A stretch of DNA of 64,000 nucleotides from Heterotrichella gracilis (GCA_032358255.1 JAULBX010030152.1:120275-184274); one strand, 5' to 3'; shown: positions 42,786-50,707, counted from the stretch's first letter. The notes: generated by a model from the letters alone, not told the origin. Numbers and translations: made by a program.

Positions 42786-43081
42786 CTCACCCCCCCGCTC
42801 AGCAGTTGCACGCCAGGCGCGTTCACGCCATCCGTACCGAATTGTTGACGCAGCGGGGAGTAGTCCACAGACCACATCGCCGCGTCAGCCTCATTGGTCA
42901 CTTCGTCCGGGCTGAGGGTGTCATCCACCTCCAGATTGAACCGGGTGATCGTGTCCGTGCGCAGGTCCGGATCTGCACAGTAGGCCTCATACGCCTTGTC
43001 AGCGTCTTCAGCTTTCGTGTGCCAGTTGACCATGCCAGAGTTCAGAGACTCGGCAGCCACGCAGTAAACGAGAGTTTTCAT
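42782..43081 (-). CDS. Hypothetical 99-residue protein, first gene of the methyltransferase operon
   Basis: It opens MKTLVYCVAAESLNSGMVNW and is acidic in the middle (KAEDADKAYEAYCADPDL). It is not recognised. Its start codon lies within leader hairpin H2. Confidence 0.72.
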   Translation of the reverse strand: MKTLVYCVAAESLNSGMVNWHTKAEDADKAYEAYCADPDLRTDTITRFNLEVDDTLSPDEVTNEADAAMWSVDYSPLRQQFGTDGVNAPGVQLLSGGVR

Positions 43082-43185
43082 GTGAATCTCCAAAAAAAAG
43101 GGAGACCACATGCCCTGGTGGGGATGTGATCCCCACAGGGTTTGCCGCAAAGGGCAGGTGTTGAAAATGTCGCTACGAGAGCGAC
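43082..43185 (-). promoter_or_regulatory. Structured 5' leader of the methyltransferase operon (leader H)
   Basis: H0 is GUCGCU/AGCGAC (43169-43185), with an extra UGCC/GGCA hairpin before H1. H1 pairs CCCU/AGGG and GUGGGGA/UCCCCAC. H2 pairs CAUGUG with CACAUG, burying the start, plus UCUCC with GGAGA, burying the Shine-Dalgarno. The alternative pairs GGGGAUCACAU with AUGUGGUCUCC (11 pairs) and is followed by CUUUUUUUU. Confidence 0.78.
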
Positions 43186-43212
43186 GTTTTGGCAAGAGCC
43201 AAGAACGCGCCA

Positions 43213-43254
43213 ATCCTACCGGTTTAGGCCTTGTCAGACAAACGATGGCGACCA
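43213..43254 (-). promoter_or_regulatory. CCATC-type promoter of the methyltransferase operon
   Basis: TTGTCT (43236-43241) is 17 bp from TAGGAT (43213-43218), preceded by GTCGCCATCGT. Confidence 0.8.
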
Positions 43255-43286
43255 CCCCGGCAATGCCCTTTTTGGGCCCGTACAGG

Positions 43287-43316
43287 CAAAAAAAACCCGC
43301 AGCGTAGTGCTGCGGG
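43287..43316 (-). terminator. Terminator of the 44533-43329 operon
   Basis: ACCCGCAGC/GCUGCGGGU stem followed by eight T. Confidence 0.9.
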
Positions 43317-43328
43317 TCGGGGGTCTTC

Positions 43329-43583
43329 TCAGACCTTGTAGAGGTTTCGAACGATCTTACGACGCTCCGGGAAGGTTCGGCCGTTGACCAGCTTCTTGGG
43401 AGCTTTGGCAACGAGATTGCGCATTGCGGCCGCCCGGCACTCTACCGAGTAGCTGGGCTGTCGCAGGAGGCAGACCAGCTGGGGTGGCTGAAGGGCTTCC
43501 GTCTTCCGCAGGTACCAGAAGAACCGCCAACGCTTGGCGCGACGACTCTCCTGGTGCTGCAGCGGCTCATAGGAACTGGGCAT
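43329..43583 (-). CDS. Small basic hypothetical protein
   Basis: The 84-residue product is strongly basic (RRAKRWRFFWYLRK; PERRKIVRNLYKV), which would suit nucleic-acid binding. It overlaps the upstream stop by 1 bp and is the last gene of a three-gene operon. Confidence 0.65.
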   Translation of the reverse strand: MPSSYEPLQHQESRRAKRWRFFWYLRKTEALQPPQLVCLLRQPSYSVECRAAAMRNLVAKAPKKLVNGRTFPERRKIVRNLYKV

Positions 43584-43837
43584 CAGACAACCTTGCCGTC
43601 GTCGCCTACCTCGATGGCCATGCCGGCCATCAGGGGTTCCATGCTGCGGATATCCTGGAAGGCAACTTCACAGCACACGAGCTTGCCGCGGCTATTCATG
43701 ATGCCCACCTCTTTCCACAGGTTCGGGTGCTGGCGGTACAGGAGCGCAGCATCGTGGGCCTTGCCCTCGACACTGTAAATCCGGCACTGCCCGGCCTGAT
43801 CGGTAATCGCGGGTGCGATGTACAGCGTTTGAGGCAT
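43583..43837 (-). CDS. Small hypothetical protein
   Basis: This 84-residue protein looks beta-rich (TLYIAPAITDQAGQCRIYSV; MAIEVGDDGKVV) and is not recognised. It is the middle gene of the operon, 0-1 bp from both neighbours. Confidence 0.65.
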   Translation of the reverse strand: MPQTLYIAPAITDQAGQCRIYSVEGKAHDAALLYRQHPNLWKEVGIMNSRGKLVCCEVAFQDIRSMEPLMAGMAIEVGDDGKVV

Positions 43838-44533
43838 TTATGCGCCCTCGGCTACCATGGCCATCTCGTCGCGGCGTTCCTCAGCCTTGCTGTAGGCCCA
43901 CTGGTAGTAGCTCTGCAGCGTGTAGTCACTTGCAACAGCTTTGACCCAGTGGTCGACCGGGAAAATGGTACGCATAGCGTTTACCGCAGCGCCTTCGATG
44001 TTGTCGTACACAGCCGTCGCCTGCTTCTCCAGCGCCATCCACGACCAGTAGATTCCTCCCGGTACATCGGACTTGATCAGCTTGATGCCGGCCACTTCAG
44101 CGATTGCCAGGGCCGCAGAGGCTTCGTTGTCCAGGATCAACGAAAGCGGCAGATCCTTCTTTCCATGAAGGGTCTCGTTCACGACCTGGTCGTACAGCTC
44201 AGCGACGCTATCAACGCAGTCGGCGCCGTTGATTTCGTCATCGGAGCCGAAGCCGATTTCGCTCAGGCCATGCAAGAGCATGTTCAGAGCGAGTTCACGG
44301 TCCTGGGCCAGCAACTGAATGCGGGACCAGGCGGGATCGAAGTCATCAAAGGAGATGACGGGGTCATATCCATCGGAGACTGCGCGGCGCTCAGCCTCGT
44401 CATAGTGGCGGCCTTCGTCACGGTCAGTCTTGGAGCAGCTGATGTCGTAGAACACCAGGTCGGGTGCGCCATTGCTGTCGCGCGCCAGAACTGCGACCTT
44501 ACCGGTCACGATGGGGTTGATTGCTTGATTCAT
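43838..44533 (-). CDS. Hypothetical acidic protein
   Basis: The start at 44533 gives 231 residues, acidic and without recognised motif. It begins with a beta-rich segment (GKVAVLARDSNGAPDLVFYD) and becomes helical. It is first in the operon and preceded by leader I. Confidence 0.7.
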   Translation of the reverse strand: MNQAINPIVTGKVAVLARDSNGAPDLVFYDISCSKTDRDEGRHYDEAERRAVSDGYDPVISFDDFDPAWSRIQLLAQDRELALNMLLHGLSEIGFGSDDEINGADCVDSVAELYDQVVNETLHGKKDLPLSLILDNEASAALAIAEVAGIKLIKSDVPGGIYWSWMALEKQATAVYDNIEGAAVNAMRTIFPVDHWVKAVASDYTLQSYYQWAYSKAEERRDEMAMVAEGA

Positions 44534-44621
44534 GTGTGATTCCTTGATGCGGGACCACACAAGCCCAGACGGGACATTGAATAGTCCCTGTTGGGTGAAG
44601 ATTAATGCTGGCAGAGCCAGC
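44534..44621 (-). promoter_or_regulatory. Structured 5' leader (leader I)
   Basis: H0 is GCUGGC/GCCAGC (44607-44621). H1 pairs CCCA/UGGG and GGGAC/GUCCC. H2 pairs UGUGUG with CACACA, ending on the A of the AUG. The alternative is GGGACUAU/GUGGUCCC. No U-tract. Confidence 0.72.
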
Positions 44622-44649
44622 GTTTATGGCAAAGGCCAATAACCCCCCC

Positions 44650-44690
44650 ATGCTATCTGCGGCCCGGGGGCGTGGCAAATGATGCGGCAC
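44650..44690 (-). promoter_or_regulatory. CCATC-type promoter of the 44533 operon
   Basis: TTGCCA (44673-44678) is 17 bp from TAGCAT (44650-44655), preceded by GCCGCATCAT. Confidence 0.78.
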
Positions 44691-44774
44691 AGCCCGATCA
44701 ACGAGCTGGCGGCGATGGTTGGGCTGTAGGTTCGAGCTGGTGAACTTTGCGCCTGAGCAGTCGCGGACAGGCAA

Positions 44775-44810
44775 GAAAAATCCCCCTACCGCATAGCGAT
44801 AGAGGGATTC
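44775..44810 (-). terminator. Terminator after the DndC-like gene
   Basis: AUCCCUCUAUCGC pairs with bases of GCGGUAGGGGGAU, then UUUUU. Confidence 0.88.
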
Positions 44811-44821
44811 AGGGGTCGGAG

Positions 44822-46528
44822 CTAGATCAGCTCCATTTGGGTCTCAAACAGCACGTCGCAACGCTTTTCCAGTTCTTCCCTTGTGCGCTGGCCATGCAGG
44901 TTGTGAGCCTGGCGCCACTGAGAGCGCTGCAGGATTTCGTGCGTTTGGCTGCTGCGGCCCTTGTAGAGCTCCAGCACACCGTATTGCAGGTATGTCTTGA
45001 AGCCCCAGGTCCAGTCGCTGCAGTCCTCACGGCAGTACTCCTTTATCTTCTCTTCGGCGATGAACTCGATGAAGTCCGATGCGCCTTGAGCGTCGATGGT
45101 CATTTCGTTGTCCGACTCCACGTCCACCACGAGGCTACCATCGTTGAGCGTTCGCAGGTCAAACCCGCAAGACTCGTGGTGCAACTCCATGGCCACATGG
45201 CGCAAACCGCTCACATTGCCGCGCATGGCAGCGTTGTAGGACGGAGCCCCGACGAACACCTTGCCGATCTTCGGCGTGGGCGTCTTCGGGTAGCGCGGCA
45301 CCTTTGGGGCGTGCGTCAGATTCCCGCTCATGACTTCGAACCAGATTTTCAAAGCCGTAAACGGTGGCGCGATGGCGTATTGCGACCAGCGAGCGTCGAT
45401 GCCTATCAGCTGCTCAATGGAAATGATCGGCACACCCGATTCAATTTCCGCTGACAGCGTGTAGCGCAGCAGTTCCTGCAGCATGTCCGGGGAGTAGGTA
45501 TCGGCGCCGATGGCAATGAAGCCCTCAGCGTCAATCGTCCTGCCCACGAACGTGCGACGGTTCCAGTCGAACTGCGTGTGCGAGATGAAGTCACGCAGAT
45601 CCGCCAGTCGCTGAAGACGGCCATAACGCTTCGGATCGGACTCGATCATCGACTTCATGGATTTGTCTTCGCCCACTCGGACGCAGGCCCAACAGCCAGT
45701 TCTCGTGCCACAAGGTTTTGAATTCCCCTGCGACTTCATGTCCGCAACGATGACGCAACTGTCTCCACCGCCAGATTGATAGATCCTCATGACATCTTCG
45801 AAGGTCGAGTAGGAGTCATAGATTCCGGCGTTAGCCATGCCTATAAATTCCCAGACGTCATCAGCGGATTCCCAGTCGAGAAGCGGCGAAAGACGCAATG
45901 CGCCCATCTCGTTTTCCCAGATACCTTCAGCTACTTCACCGCGCTTTGCAATCTTCTGATCGCGAGCAATCGATTCAGTCTTACGAACACCGGTCATCAC
46001 AACTGGCTTGTTCCACTGGCCGGTTCCTTCAAGCTCTTCGAACACTTCTTTCTGTGCACGCGAGTTTGGCAACACCTTCCATGACACGCTACAGTCGCCG
46101 TTGCCGCCAGGAAATGACGGCAGCGCGCGACCACCGATAACACGGACAGGAAACGAGTCTGCAAGTGATGGGTGCGAGATGCGCGTCTGCAGCGGAATGT
46201 TATGTTCCTTCGCATAGGCACGCATCTTTGCCAGCTCCTGCGTGGCCAGGTCGACCATCTCAGGCTGCTCCACACCCGTATTACCGTGTAAGACGACGAT
46301 GGGTGGGCACTTGCCGCCATTGGCGACAAACATGCGTGCTGCGCTCAGAGCGATCGCAGCAAGCGTGCTCGAGTCCTTACCTGAGGAGAATGCGATGACC
46401 GCAGGATGACCGGCCTCAAGGACGGCCGTCACGCGGCGCATCGCCCTGTCGACTGGTAGCTCGTTCAGGCGAATTTTGATCTGCCGCTCGGGAGCATGCT
46501 CGATCACGGCATCTTCGAAAAGATCCAT
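44822..46528 (-). CDS. DndC-like PP-loop (PAPS reductase family) protein
   Basis: This 568-residue protein has the PP-loop AFSSGKDSSTLAA (about 47), LHGNTGVEQPEM, MTGVRKTESIARD and cysteines in GTRTGCWACVRVG that could hold an Fe-S cluster. The layout matches DndC, the sulfur-handling enzyme of DNA phosphorothioation, but no dndB, dndD, dndE or IscS-like dndA is near, so a complete Dnd system is not present. The C-terminal 200 residues are extra. It may alter DNA or tRNA, or use another cofactor. Confidence 0.75.
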   Translation of the reverse strand: MDLFEDAVIEHAPERQIKIRLNELPVDRAMRRVTAVLEAGHPAVIAFSSGKDSSTLAAIALSAARMFVANGGKCPPIVVLHGNTGVEQPEMVDLATQELAKMRAYAKEHNIPLQTRISHPSLADSFPVRVIGGRALPSFPGGNGDCSVSWKVLPNSRAQKEVFEELEGTGQWNKPVVMTGVRKTESIARDQKIAKRGEVAEGIWENEMGALRLSPLLDWESADDVWEFIGMANAGIYDSYSTFEDVMRIYQSGGGDSCVIVADMKSQGNSKPCGTRTGCWACVRVGEDKSMKSMIESDPKRYGRLQRLADLRDFISHTQFDWNRRTFVGRTIDAEGFIAIGADTYSPDMLQELLRYTLSAEIESGVPIISIEQLIGIDARWSQYAIAPPFTALKIWFEVMSGNLTHAPKVPRYPKTPTPKIGKVFVGAPSYNAAMRGNVSGLRHVAMELHHESCGFDLRTLNDGSLVVDVESDNEMTIDAQGASDFIEFIAEEKIKEYCREDCSDWTWGFKTYLQYGVLELYKGRSSQTHEILQRSQWRQAHNLHGQRTREELEKRCDVLFETQMELI

Positions 46529-46596
46529 TTGATGTCCCTTTCAGAAAGGGACGGCCACCAGCCCCCACGGGCAGTTGATGCCCGTCTGGGTTGGTG
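46529..46596 (-). promoter_or_regulatory. Structured intergenic leader before the DndC-like gene (leader J)
   Basis: H1 pairs CCC/GGG and ACGGGC/GCCCGU. H2 pairs GUCCCUUU with AAAGGGAC, burying the Shine-Dalgarno AAGGGA. No H0, because the upstream gene ends 10 bp away. Confidence 0.68.
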
Positions 46597-46605
46597 TTTA
46601 GCTGT

Positions 46606-46905
46606 TCACTCGACGTTGCTGATCCACACCAGGATGTGGACTCCGCGCGAGACGACAGCGTTTTTATAGTGCTCACGACATGCGTTCACGATCTGTTCCC
46701 AGATGTGTTCGGGCATGTCAGAGTCAGTCCCTTCCCCGTTGAGGGAGGGATCTACGCCGACAACAACGTCTGACCACTCGTCAGGGTTGCCCCCGCTGTG
46801 CCAAGTGAACTTGGTTGAGTCGTTGTTGAGCCAGTTGATGAACGCGTGGTCCTTGAAGTACTCAGGAGCGTTGATGCGCAGGCTTACGCCCTGCTCGATT
46901 TTCAT
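46606..46905 (-). CDS. Hypothetical 99-residue protein upstream of the DndC-like gene
   Basis: The start at 46905 gives a small acidic, Trp-containing protein (FINWLNNDSTKFTWHSGG; MPEHIWEQIVNACREHYKNA). It is not recognised. It is first in the K operon, so it may be a partner of the DndC-like protein. Confidence 0.7.
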   Translation of the reverse strand: MKIEQGVSLRINAPEYFKDHAFINWLNNDSTKFTWHSGGNPDEWSDVVVGVDPSLNGEGTDSDMPEHIWEQIVNACREHYKNAVVSRGVHILVWISNVE

Positions 46906-46993
46906 GGTGATTTCCTGTGAAGGAGGCACCATGGCCCCGATCGGGCATGTGGCGCCCGTAGGGGTAAGTGAAGAGTGCTGACAGATGGTCAGC
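46906..46993 (-). promoter_or_regulatory. Structured 5' leader (leader K)
   Basis: H0 is GCUGAC/GUCAGC (46977-46993). H1 pairs CCCC/GGGG and CGGGC/GCCCG. H2 pairs CAUGGUG with CACCAUG, burying the start codon. The alternative is GGCGCCA/UGGUGCC. Confidence 0.76.
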
Positions 46994-47020
46994 AAATCAG
47001 CATTGCGCCGAAGTGGGTCA

Positions 47021-47063
47021 ATTTTATGGCCCTGGTGGCGACGTGTCATTCGATTGCGCCCAA
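47021..47063 (-). promoter_or_regulatory. CCATC-type promoter of the DndC-like operon
   Basis: ATGACA (47044-47049) is 17 bp from TAAAAT (47021-47026), preceded by GCAATCGA, a divergent form of the element. TTGACC at 47016 was considered instead but would start transcription inside H0. Confidence 0.6.
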
Positions 47064-47077
47064 CCCTCCCCACAAAC

Positions 47078-47112
47078 GAAAAAAGGCCCCCAGATTGCTC
47101 TAGGGGCCTTTT
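47078..47112 (-). terminator. Terminator after the 47123-47560 gene
   Basis: AGGCCCC and GGGGCCU stem with an 11-base loop and six T. Confidence 0.88.
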
Positions 47113-47122
47113 CGGGCAGGTT

Positions 47123-47560
47123 TTAGGCCGGTTCCATCTCGGGGTGAGCCAAGTCGAAAGCGACGCAAAATTGATCTGTCAGTTGCCAAACTTCCAGCGA
47201 GGCGAACCCGGACTGAATCCGCTTTCCGGTGTCACGGAAGAAGCCCTGGGCAAGCATTTGCTCGCGCAGATGCTCGTTTTCGTCGTAGGTCTTGACGATG
47301 ATCTCGCCCGGCTTACAGTCGTTTGGCCGGACGTTTTTCGTGAGGTCAGTGTACGGCTCCCAGAAGGGGAGCTCGTCCTTTACCCACAGCTCAAGGCAGA
47401 GCGGGGAGCCGACGTAGGCGTATCGGTTGGCAGAGAAGGCCAATCGAATCGGCTGGCCGTCGTAACCCTTGGCGTCAAAGGCGCCGAAGAGTCGCTGGTC
47501 AATCGGACGATCCATCGAATGCTGCGCACGCAGCGCCAGGTCGAAGGTCTGAATGGTCAT
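47123..47560 (-). CDS. Hypothetical protein, single-gene operon
   Basis: The start at 47560 gives 145 residues (TIQTFDLALRAQHSMDRP...). It contains an aromatic, Pro-rich middle and is not recognised. It has its own CCATC-type promoter, leader and terminator, so it is an independent cargo unit inserted in the PRTRC cassette. Confidence 0.72.
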   Translation of the reverse strand: MTIQTFDLALRAQHSMDRPIDQRLFGAFDAKGYDGQPIRLAFSANRYAYVGSPLCLELWVKDELPFWEPYTDLTKNVRPNDCKPGEIIVKTYDENEHLREQMLAQGFFRDTGKRIQSGFASLEVWQLTDQFCVAFDLAHPEMEPA

Positions 47561-47616
47561 GGGTTTCCTTTCGGGCCCAAGCACCCAACGGGCCGATTGG
47601 GCCCATGTGGGTTGAT
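47561..47616 (-). promoter_or_regulatory. Structured 5' leader (leader L)
   Basis: H1 pairs ACCCA/UGGGU and GGGCC/GGCCC. H2 is short, UGGG/CCCA touching the AUG. The alternative UGGGCCCAA/UUGGGCCCG is nine pairs and stronger. Confidence 0.62.
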
Positions 47617-47668
47617 GTATGCAATGCCGTTTCCAGCCTGCCGTCTCGCACTAAGCGAAAGTGTGAGC

Positions 47669-47712
47669 ACTTTACTTGTCCCCTTTTTGAACGTCAAACG
47701 ATGAGAACCATA
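47669..47712 (-). promoter_or_regulatory. CCATC-type promoter of the 47560 gene
   Basis: TTGACG (47692-47697) is 17 bp from TAAAGT (47669-47674), preceded by TCTCATCGT. Confidence 0.75.
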
Positions 47713-47729
47713 GGCCCTCATAAATAGCA

Positions 47730-47759
47730 AAACCCACCGTCCTTTCGGGCGGTGGGTTT
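47730..47759 (-). terminator. Terminator after the PRTRC C gene
   Basis: AAACCCACCG/CGGUGGGUUU stem followed by TGCTATTT. It marks the end of the ParB-E-C half-cassette. Confidence 0.85.
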
Positions 47760-47790
47760 GCATGGTCACTTGAAGGTGTGACCTACCTTG

Positions 47791-48201
47791 TCAGCCAAAA
47801 ATGCCAAAGGCCTCAGAGGGCATGTGCATGGGCTTGCCAGACGGCCTGCTCGTAGCGAGCGCCATCAGGGATTTGGCGAAGCGCGCTTCAACCGGTCCTT
47901 GCTGCAGGAGCAGCGAGCCGGCCTTGGAAGCCGCCTTGTCCTGGCCCGCCGCAATGGAAGTCACTTCGGCGCGAACCAAAGCAGACGCATCACCACGGCC
48001 CTTGGCGCCAGCGGCACGAACAAACTTGTAGGTCTGCTCGGTGCCCTTGGTCACGGGGCCTTCAACCACGGCGTTCGTCAGTTCAGGGAACTGCGTCGAG
48101 TAGAACTCGCGCACAGCTTCGGGCTGCATTGCCGGGCCGGGATCCATGAGATCCACGCCGTTGTAGTTGAACTTGCGGTTGAAAGTGATTTCTTTGATCA
48201 T
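47791..48201 (-). CDS. PRTRC system protein C
   Basis: The first 70 residues (KEITFNRKFNYNGVDLMDPG...AVREFYSTQFPELTNAVVEGP) match the short PRTRC protein C, thought to be ubiquitin-like in size. This version has 136 residues, about twice the usual length, because of a C-terminal Ala/Ser-rich tail. It is the last gene of the ParB-E-C unit. Confidence 0.85.
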   Translation of the reverse strand: MIKEITFNRKFNYNGVDLMDPGPAMQPEAVREFYSTQFPELTNAVVEGPVTKGTEQTYKFVRAAGAKGRGDASALVRAEVTSIAAGQDKAASKAGSLLLQQGPVEARFAKSLMALATSRPSGKPMHMPSEAFGIFG

Positions 48202-48210
48202 GCTTTCACC

Positions 48211-48714
48211 TCACAGGCTGAACAGCGACGGTGCGCCGGTTTCGGCGGCCAGCTCGGTGCTGACGCCACCGCCACCTTCATCCGAACCGCCCTGCGACTC
48301 ATCGTCGGACTCTTCAATGAAGCCCGCGTTGGGGTCGCGCTTTGCCGGAGTGCTCGTAGCGCGCTTGGGAGCGCTGGACGTGGCATTCGCAGCTGGGGCC
48401 TTCTTCGGCTCGGCGGCTTTCACCGTCGTGGCCTTGGCATCAGCTTCCGCCTTCTGCATCACGGCAGCGCACACGGCGATCTGCTCGTTCAAGCTGGTAG
48501 CGGACGAGATGTACTTCGCGAGGAAGTCCGGCACTGCGGCATCCAACTCTTCGGCAGAACCCACCAGGGCGCGCGGAGGAATCGAGATGCCAGTCTTGGC
48601 CGTATCCGTGACGGGCAGCACCTCGAACTGAATGCCGTCGCCGGCAGGACGCAGAGTGAGGTGCACCGTGACCCCGGCCTTGACGAGCGGGGCGAATTGT
48701 TGAAACAGGTTCAT
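48211..48714 (-). CDS. PRTRC system protein E
   Basis: The start at 48714 gives 167 residues. The N-terminal half (NLFQQFAPLVKAGVTVHLTLRPAG) fits PRTRC protein E; the second half is Ala/Pro/Lys-rich with an acidic, Gly-rich end. It lies between ParB and C. Confidence 0.82.
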   Translation of the reverse strand: MNLFQQFAPLVKAGVTVHLTLRPAGDGIQFEVLPVTDTAKTGISIPPRALVGSAEELDAAVPDFLAKYISSATSLNEQIAVCAAVMQKAEADAKATTVKAAEPKKAPAANATSSAPKRATSTPAKRDPNAGFIEESDDESQGGSDEGGGGVSTELAAETGAPSLFSL

Positions 48715-48795
48715 AGCATTTCCTAGGAGAAATGCGGGTGAACTGCCGTGCGGGCAGAACACCCGCAGGTTTTGAGACTGGCTGGGATTACCAGC
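48715..48795 (-). promoter_or_regulatory. Structured intergenic leader of the PRTRC E gene (leader M)
   Basis: H0 (GCUGG/CCAGC, 48781-48795) contains the ParB stop codon. H1 pairs UGCGGG with CCCGCA. H2 pairs GCAUUUC with GAAAUGC and covers the Shine-Dalgarno. The alternative pairs UGCGGGUG with CACCCGCA. Translation of ParB would open H0, which offers coupling. Confidence 0.68.
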
Positions 48796-50500
48796 GCATG
48801 AACGAGGGCAGTTTGCCCTTGTATTCGAAGCCCTCGATGGAGGTCGCCGACTTGATGAAATCGGCCTTGCTGCCGTTCTTCACCTTGTCGTAGTCCTTGC
48901 CCATCGCCTTGTCGATCCCGAGCTCAACGCACACGGCGTCGATCTCGTTCTTCGTGAGCACATCCAGAAAGTCAGGGTTGACCATCCAGTAGTTCTCGAT
49001 TTTCATCTCCAGCGCCTTGGCCATCGTTTTGACGGCGCTCAGTTCCAGAGTCGCACTCACATGCGCAGGCACTTGCAACAATGCAGTTGCCAAGCCTTGT
49101 TGGTCGAGTTGCAGAATGAACTGCATGAGCTCGCCAGCGTCGTGGGTGTTGATGCTTTCGAAACCCAGCGCCTTGGCAATTGCCTTGGAACTGGTATGCG
49201 AATCCAACGAGCCAGGCCGGTAGAGGCACAACCCGATGAGCAACGCACGGCTCTTTTCGACCGGGAGACGTTTGGCAGCGCGGTTGAACACGCCACGCCA
49301 GATCTTCTCGCGATACTCCTTGAGCACATTTCGAACTTCTGCAAAGGCCTGCTTCTGGTTTTCACCAGCGTCAGGTTTCTCTGCGCCTTCGCTCGGAGCT
49401 GCGACCTGGCCCTTGGGGGCGGCAGCAGCTGCGTTGCGTTGCGGCTGTTTGGCATCCTTCACAGCGGGCTTGGACGGCGTTTCGCCAGCCTCGACCTTCT
49501 GTGCCTTCGCATTGGCCTGCACCTTCTCGGTATTGCAGGTCACGTTGAAGCAGATGTCCGTGAACGTCATGCCCAGCTTGTCCGGCACTGCTGAAACGCA
49601 GGCACCGAAATCACCGCACATGCGGCAGGCCTTGGCCTGCTCCTCGCCGACACCCTTGGGCCCTTCCGCACGAAGCGGGGTCAGGCTCAACTTGTCGTCG
49701 GGACGCACGATTCGCACGACCTGGTAGGACTCGGCAAGCGCCTTGCGGCGGTTTTCGAGCTCAGCCTCGGTCTTGGACTTGAAGCACTCGTCGTTGGTAC
49801 AACGGACACCATCAAAGGACGTTTCGAACATCCCCTGCTGGGTTTGGGTGTTGTACTGACAGCCGGCGCAGTCGGTCTTGTCGAAGATGGCTTTGTCCAG
49901 ATTCAGGAGAACCTGTTCGGCCATCGACTTCAACTGCGCAACGCTGGGCACGCCGTTCTTGAGGATCATGCCAAGGACATGATCCTGGACTGCGCGGCGC
50001 ATTGCTGCGAGCACTTCCAGATGTCCCAGCTCGATCTTCTCCTCGATGTACGCGTCACGCACTTGGTCGCTTGCGTTCATCAGGGCCAGACGGCGACTCA
50101 GCGTTGCAGGGCTCCAGCCCAGACGGCGCGCTGTTTCAGCACGGTCGCCATTGAGCAGGCCCAGCATACGAGCAGCCGCCTCGGCATCCTCGATTGCTGT
50201 TGTGTCCTCGCGAACCTTGTTTTCACTGATCATCAGGGCCGTGGCTTCGGCATCGCTCAGCACTCGAACGAGCGCCGGGATCTCTGCCTGGTCGCCAAAC
50301 GCCTCTTTGAAGGCGCGCACACGACGGTGGCCGGCGATGATCTGGTAATTACCGTCCTCTTTCGGGCGAACCAAAATCGGGGTACTCAGACCGTTTCTGC
50401 GGACATCATCGGTCAGCAGTTCCATCGCTGCTGCATTGAAGCGGCGGCGATAGTTCCACGTGTCCGAAAGCTTCCATACGGGGACTTTGAGTTGATCCAT
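48788..50500 (-). CDS. PRTRC system ParB-family protein
   Basis: The start at 50500 gives 570 residues. The N-terminal ParB/Spo0J domain shows IIAGHRRVRAFKEAFG (about 60) and a helix-turn-helix (RAETARRLGWSPATLSRRLAL, about 140). A middle region has two Cys clusters (CAGCQYNTQT, RCTNDEC, ACRMCGDFGACV) that could bind metal, and the C-terminal part is unique to PRTRC ParB. It is distinct from the partition ParB at 60561. Confidence 0.9.
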   Translation of the reverse strand: MDQLKVPVWKLSDTWNYRRRFNAAAMELLTDDVRRNGLSTPILVRPKEDGNYQIIAGHRRVRAFKEAFGDQAEIPALVRVLSDAEATALMISENKVREDTTAIEDAEAAARMLGLLNGDRAETARRLGWSPATLSRRLALMNASDQVRDAYIEEKIELGHLEVLAAMRRAVQDHVLGMILKNGVPSVAQLKSMAEQVLLNLDKAIFDKTDCAGCQYNTQTQQGMFETSFDGVRCTNDECFKSKTEAELENRRKALAESYQVVRIVRPDDKLSLTPLRAEGPKGVGEEQAKACRMCGDFGACVSAVPDKLGMTFTDICFNVTCNTEKVQANAKAQKVEAGETPSKPAVKDAKQPQRNAAAAAPKGQVAAPSEGAEKPDAGENQKQAFAEVRNVLKEYREKIWRGVFNRAAKRLPVEKSRALLIGLCLYRPGSLDSHTSSKAIAKALGFESINTHDAGELMQFILQLDQQGLATALLQVPAHVSATLELSAVKTMAKALEMKIENYWMVNPDFLDVLTKNEIDAVCVELGIDKAMGKDYDKVKNGSKADFIKSATSIEGFEYKGKLPSFMRW

Positions 50501-50598
50501 GGATCCTTTTTCCTTGCAAGAAAAAAAGCGGGGACCCATGAGCCCCAGACGGGGGATAGGTCCCCGCCAGGGTTGAATGATGCGCGCCGTAGGCGCGC
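50501..50598 (-). promoter_or_regulatory. Structured 5' leader of the PRTRC ParB operon (leader N)
   Basis: H0 is GCGCGCC/GGCGCGC (50582-50598). H1 pairs CCC/GGG and CGGGG/CCCCG. H2 is nine pairs, CAUGGGUCC/GGAUCCAUG, including the start codon. The alternative pairs GCGGGGACCUAU with AUGGGUCCCCGC (12 pairs) and precedes seven U. Confidence 0.78.
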
Positions 50599-50626
50599 GA
50601 AACCTCAAATTGAGGAAACGGAGGGG

Positions 50627-50668
50627 ATATTACCAACCCAGCCGTGATGCGGCAAATGATGGCGACCA
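50627..50668 (-). promoter_or_regulatory. CCATC-type promoter of the PRTRC ParB operon
   Basis: TTGCCG (50650-50655) is 17 bp from TAATAT (50627-50632), preceded by GTCGCCATCAT. It has the best -10 of the set. Confidence 0.82.
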
Positions 50669-50707
50669 GCCCCCGCCCGGGACCGAAAAGTCGCTTTTTC
50701 CCGGTGT

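Noticed and set aside
44822-46528. Complete Dnd phosphorothioation or restriction system
   Set aside because: Only a DndC-like protein is present; neighbours are small unknown proteins and a PRTRC cassette.
47016-47021. TTGACC as the -35 of the DndC-like operon with TGATTT at 46994
   Set aside because: Transcription would begin inside hairpin H0, unlike all other leaders; ATGACA/TAAAAT at 47044/47021 fits the shared promoter pattern.
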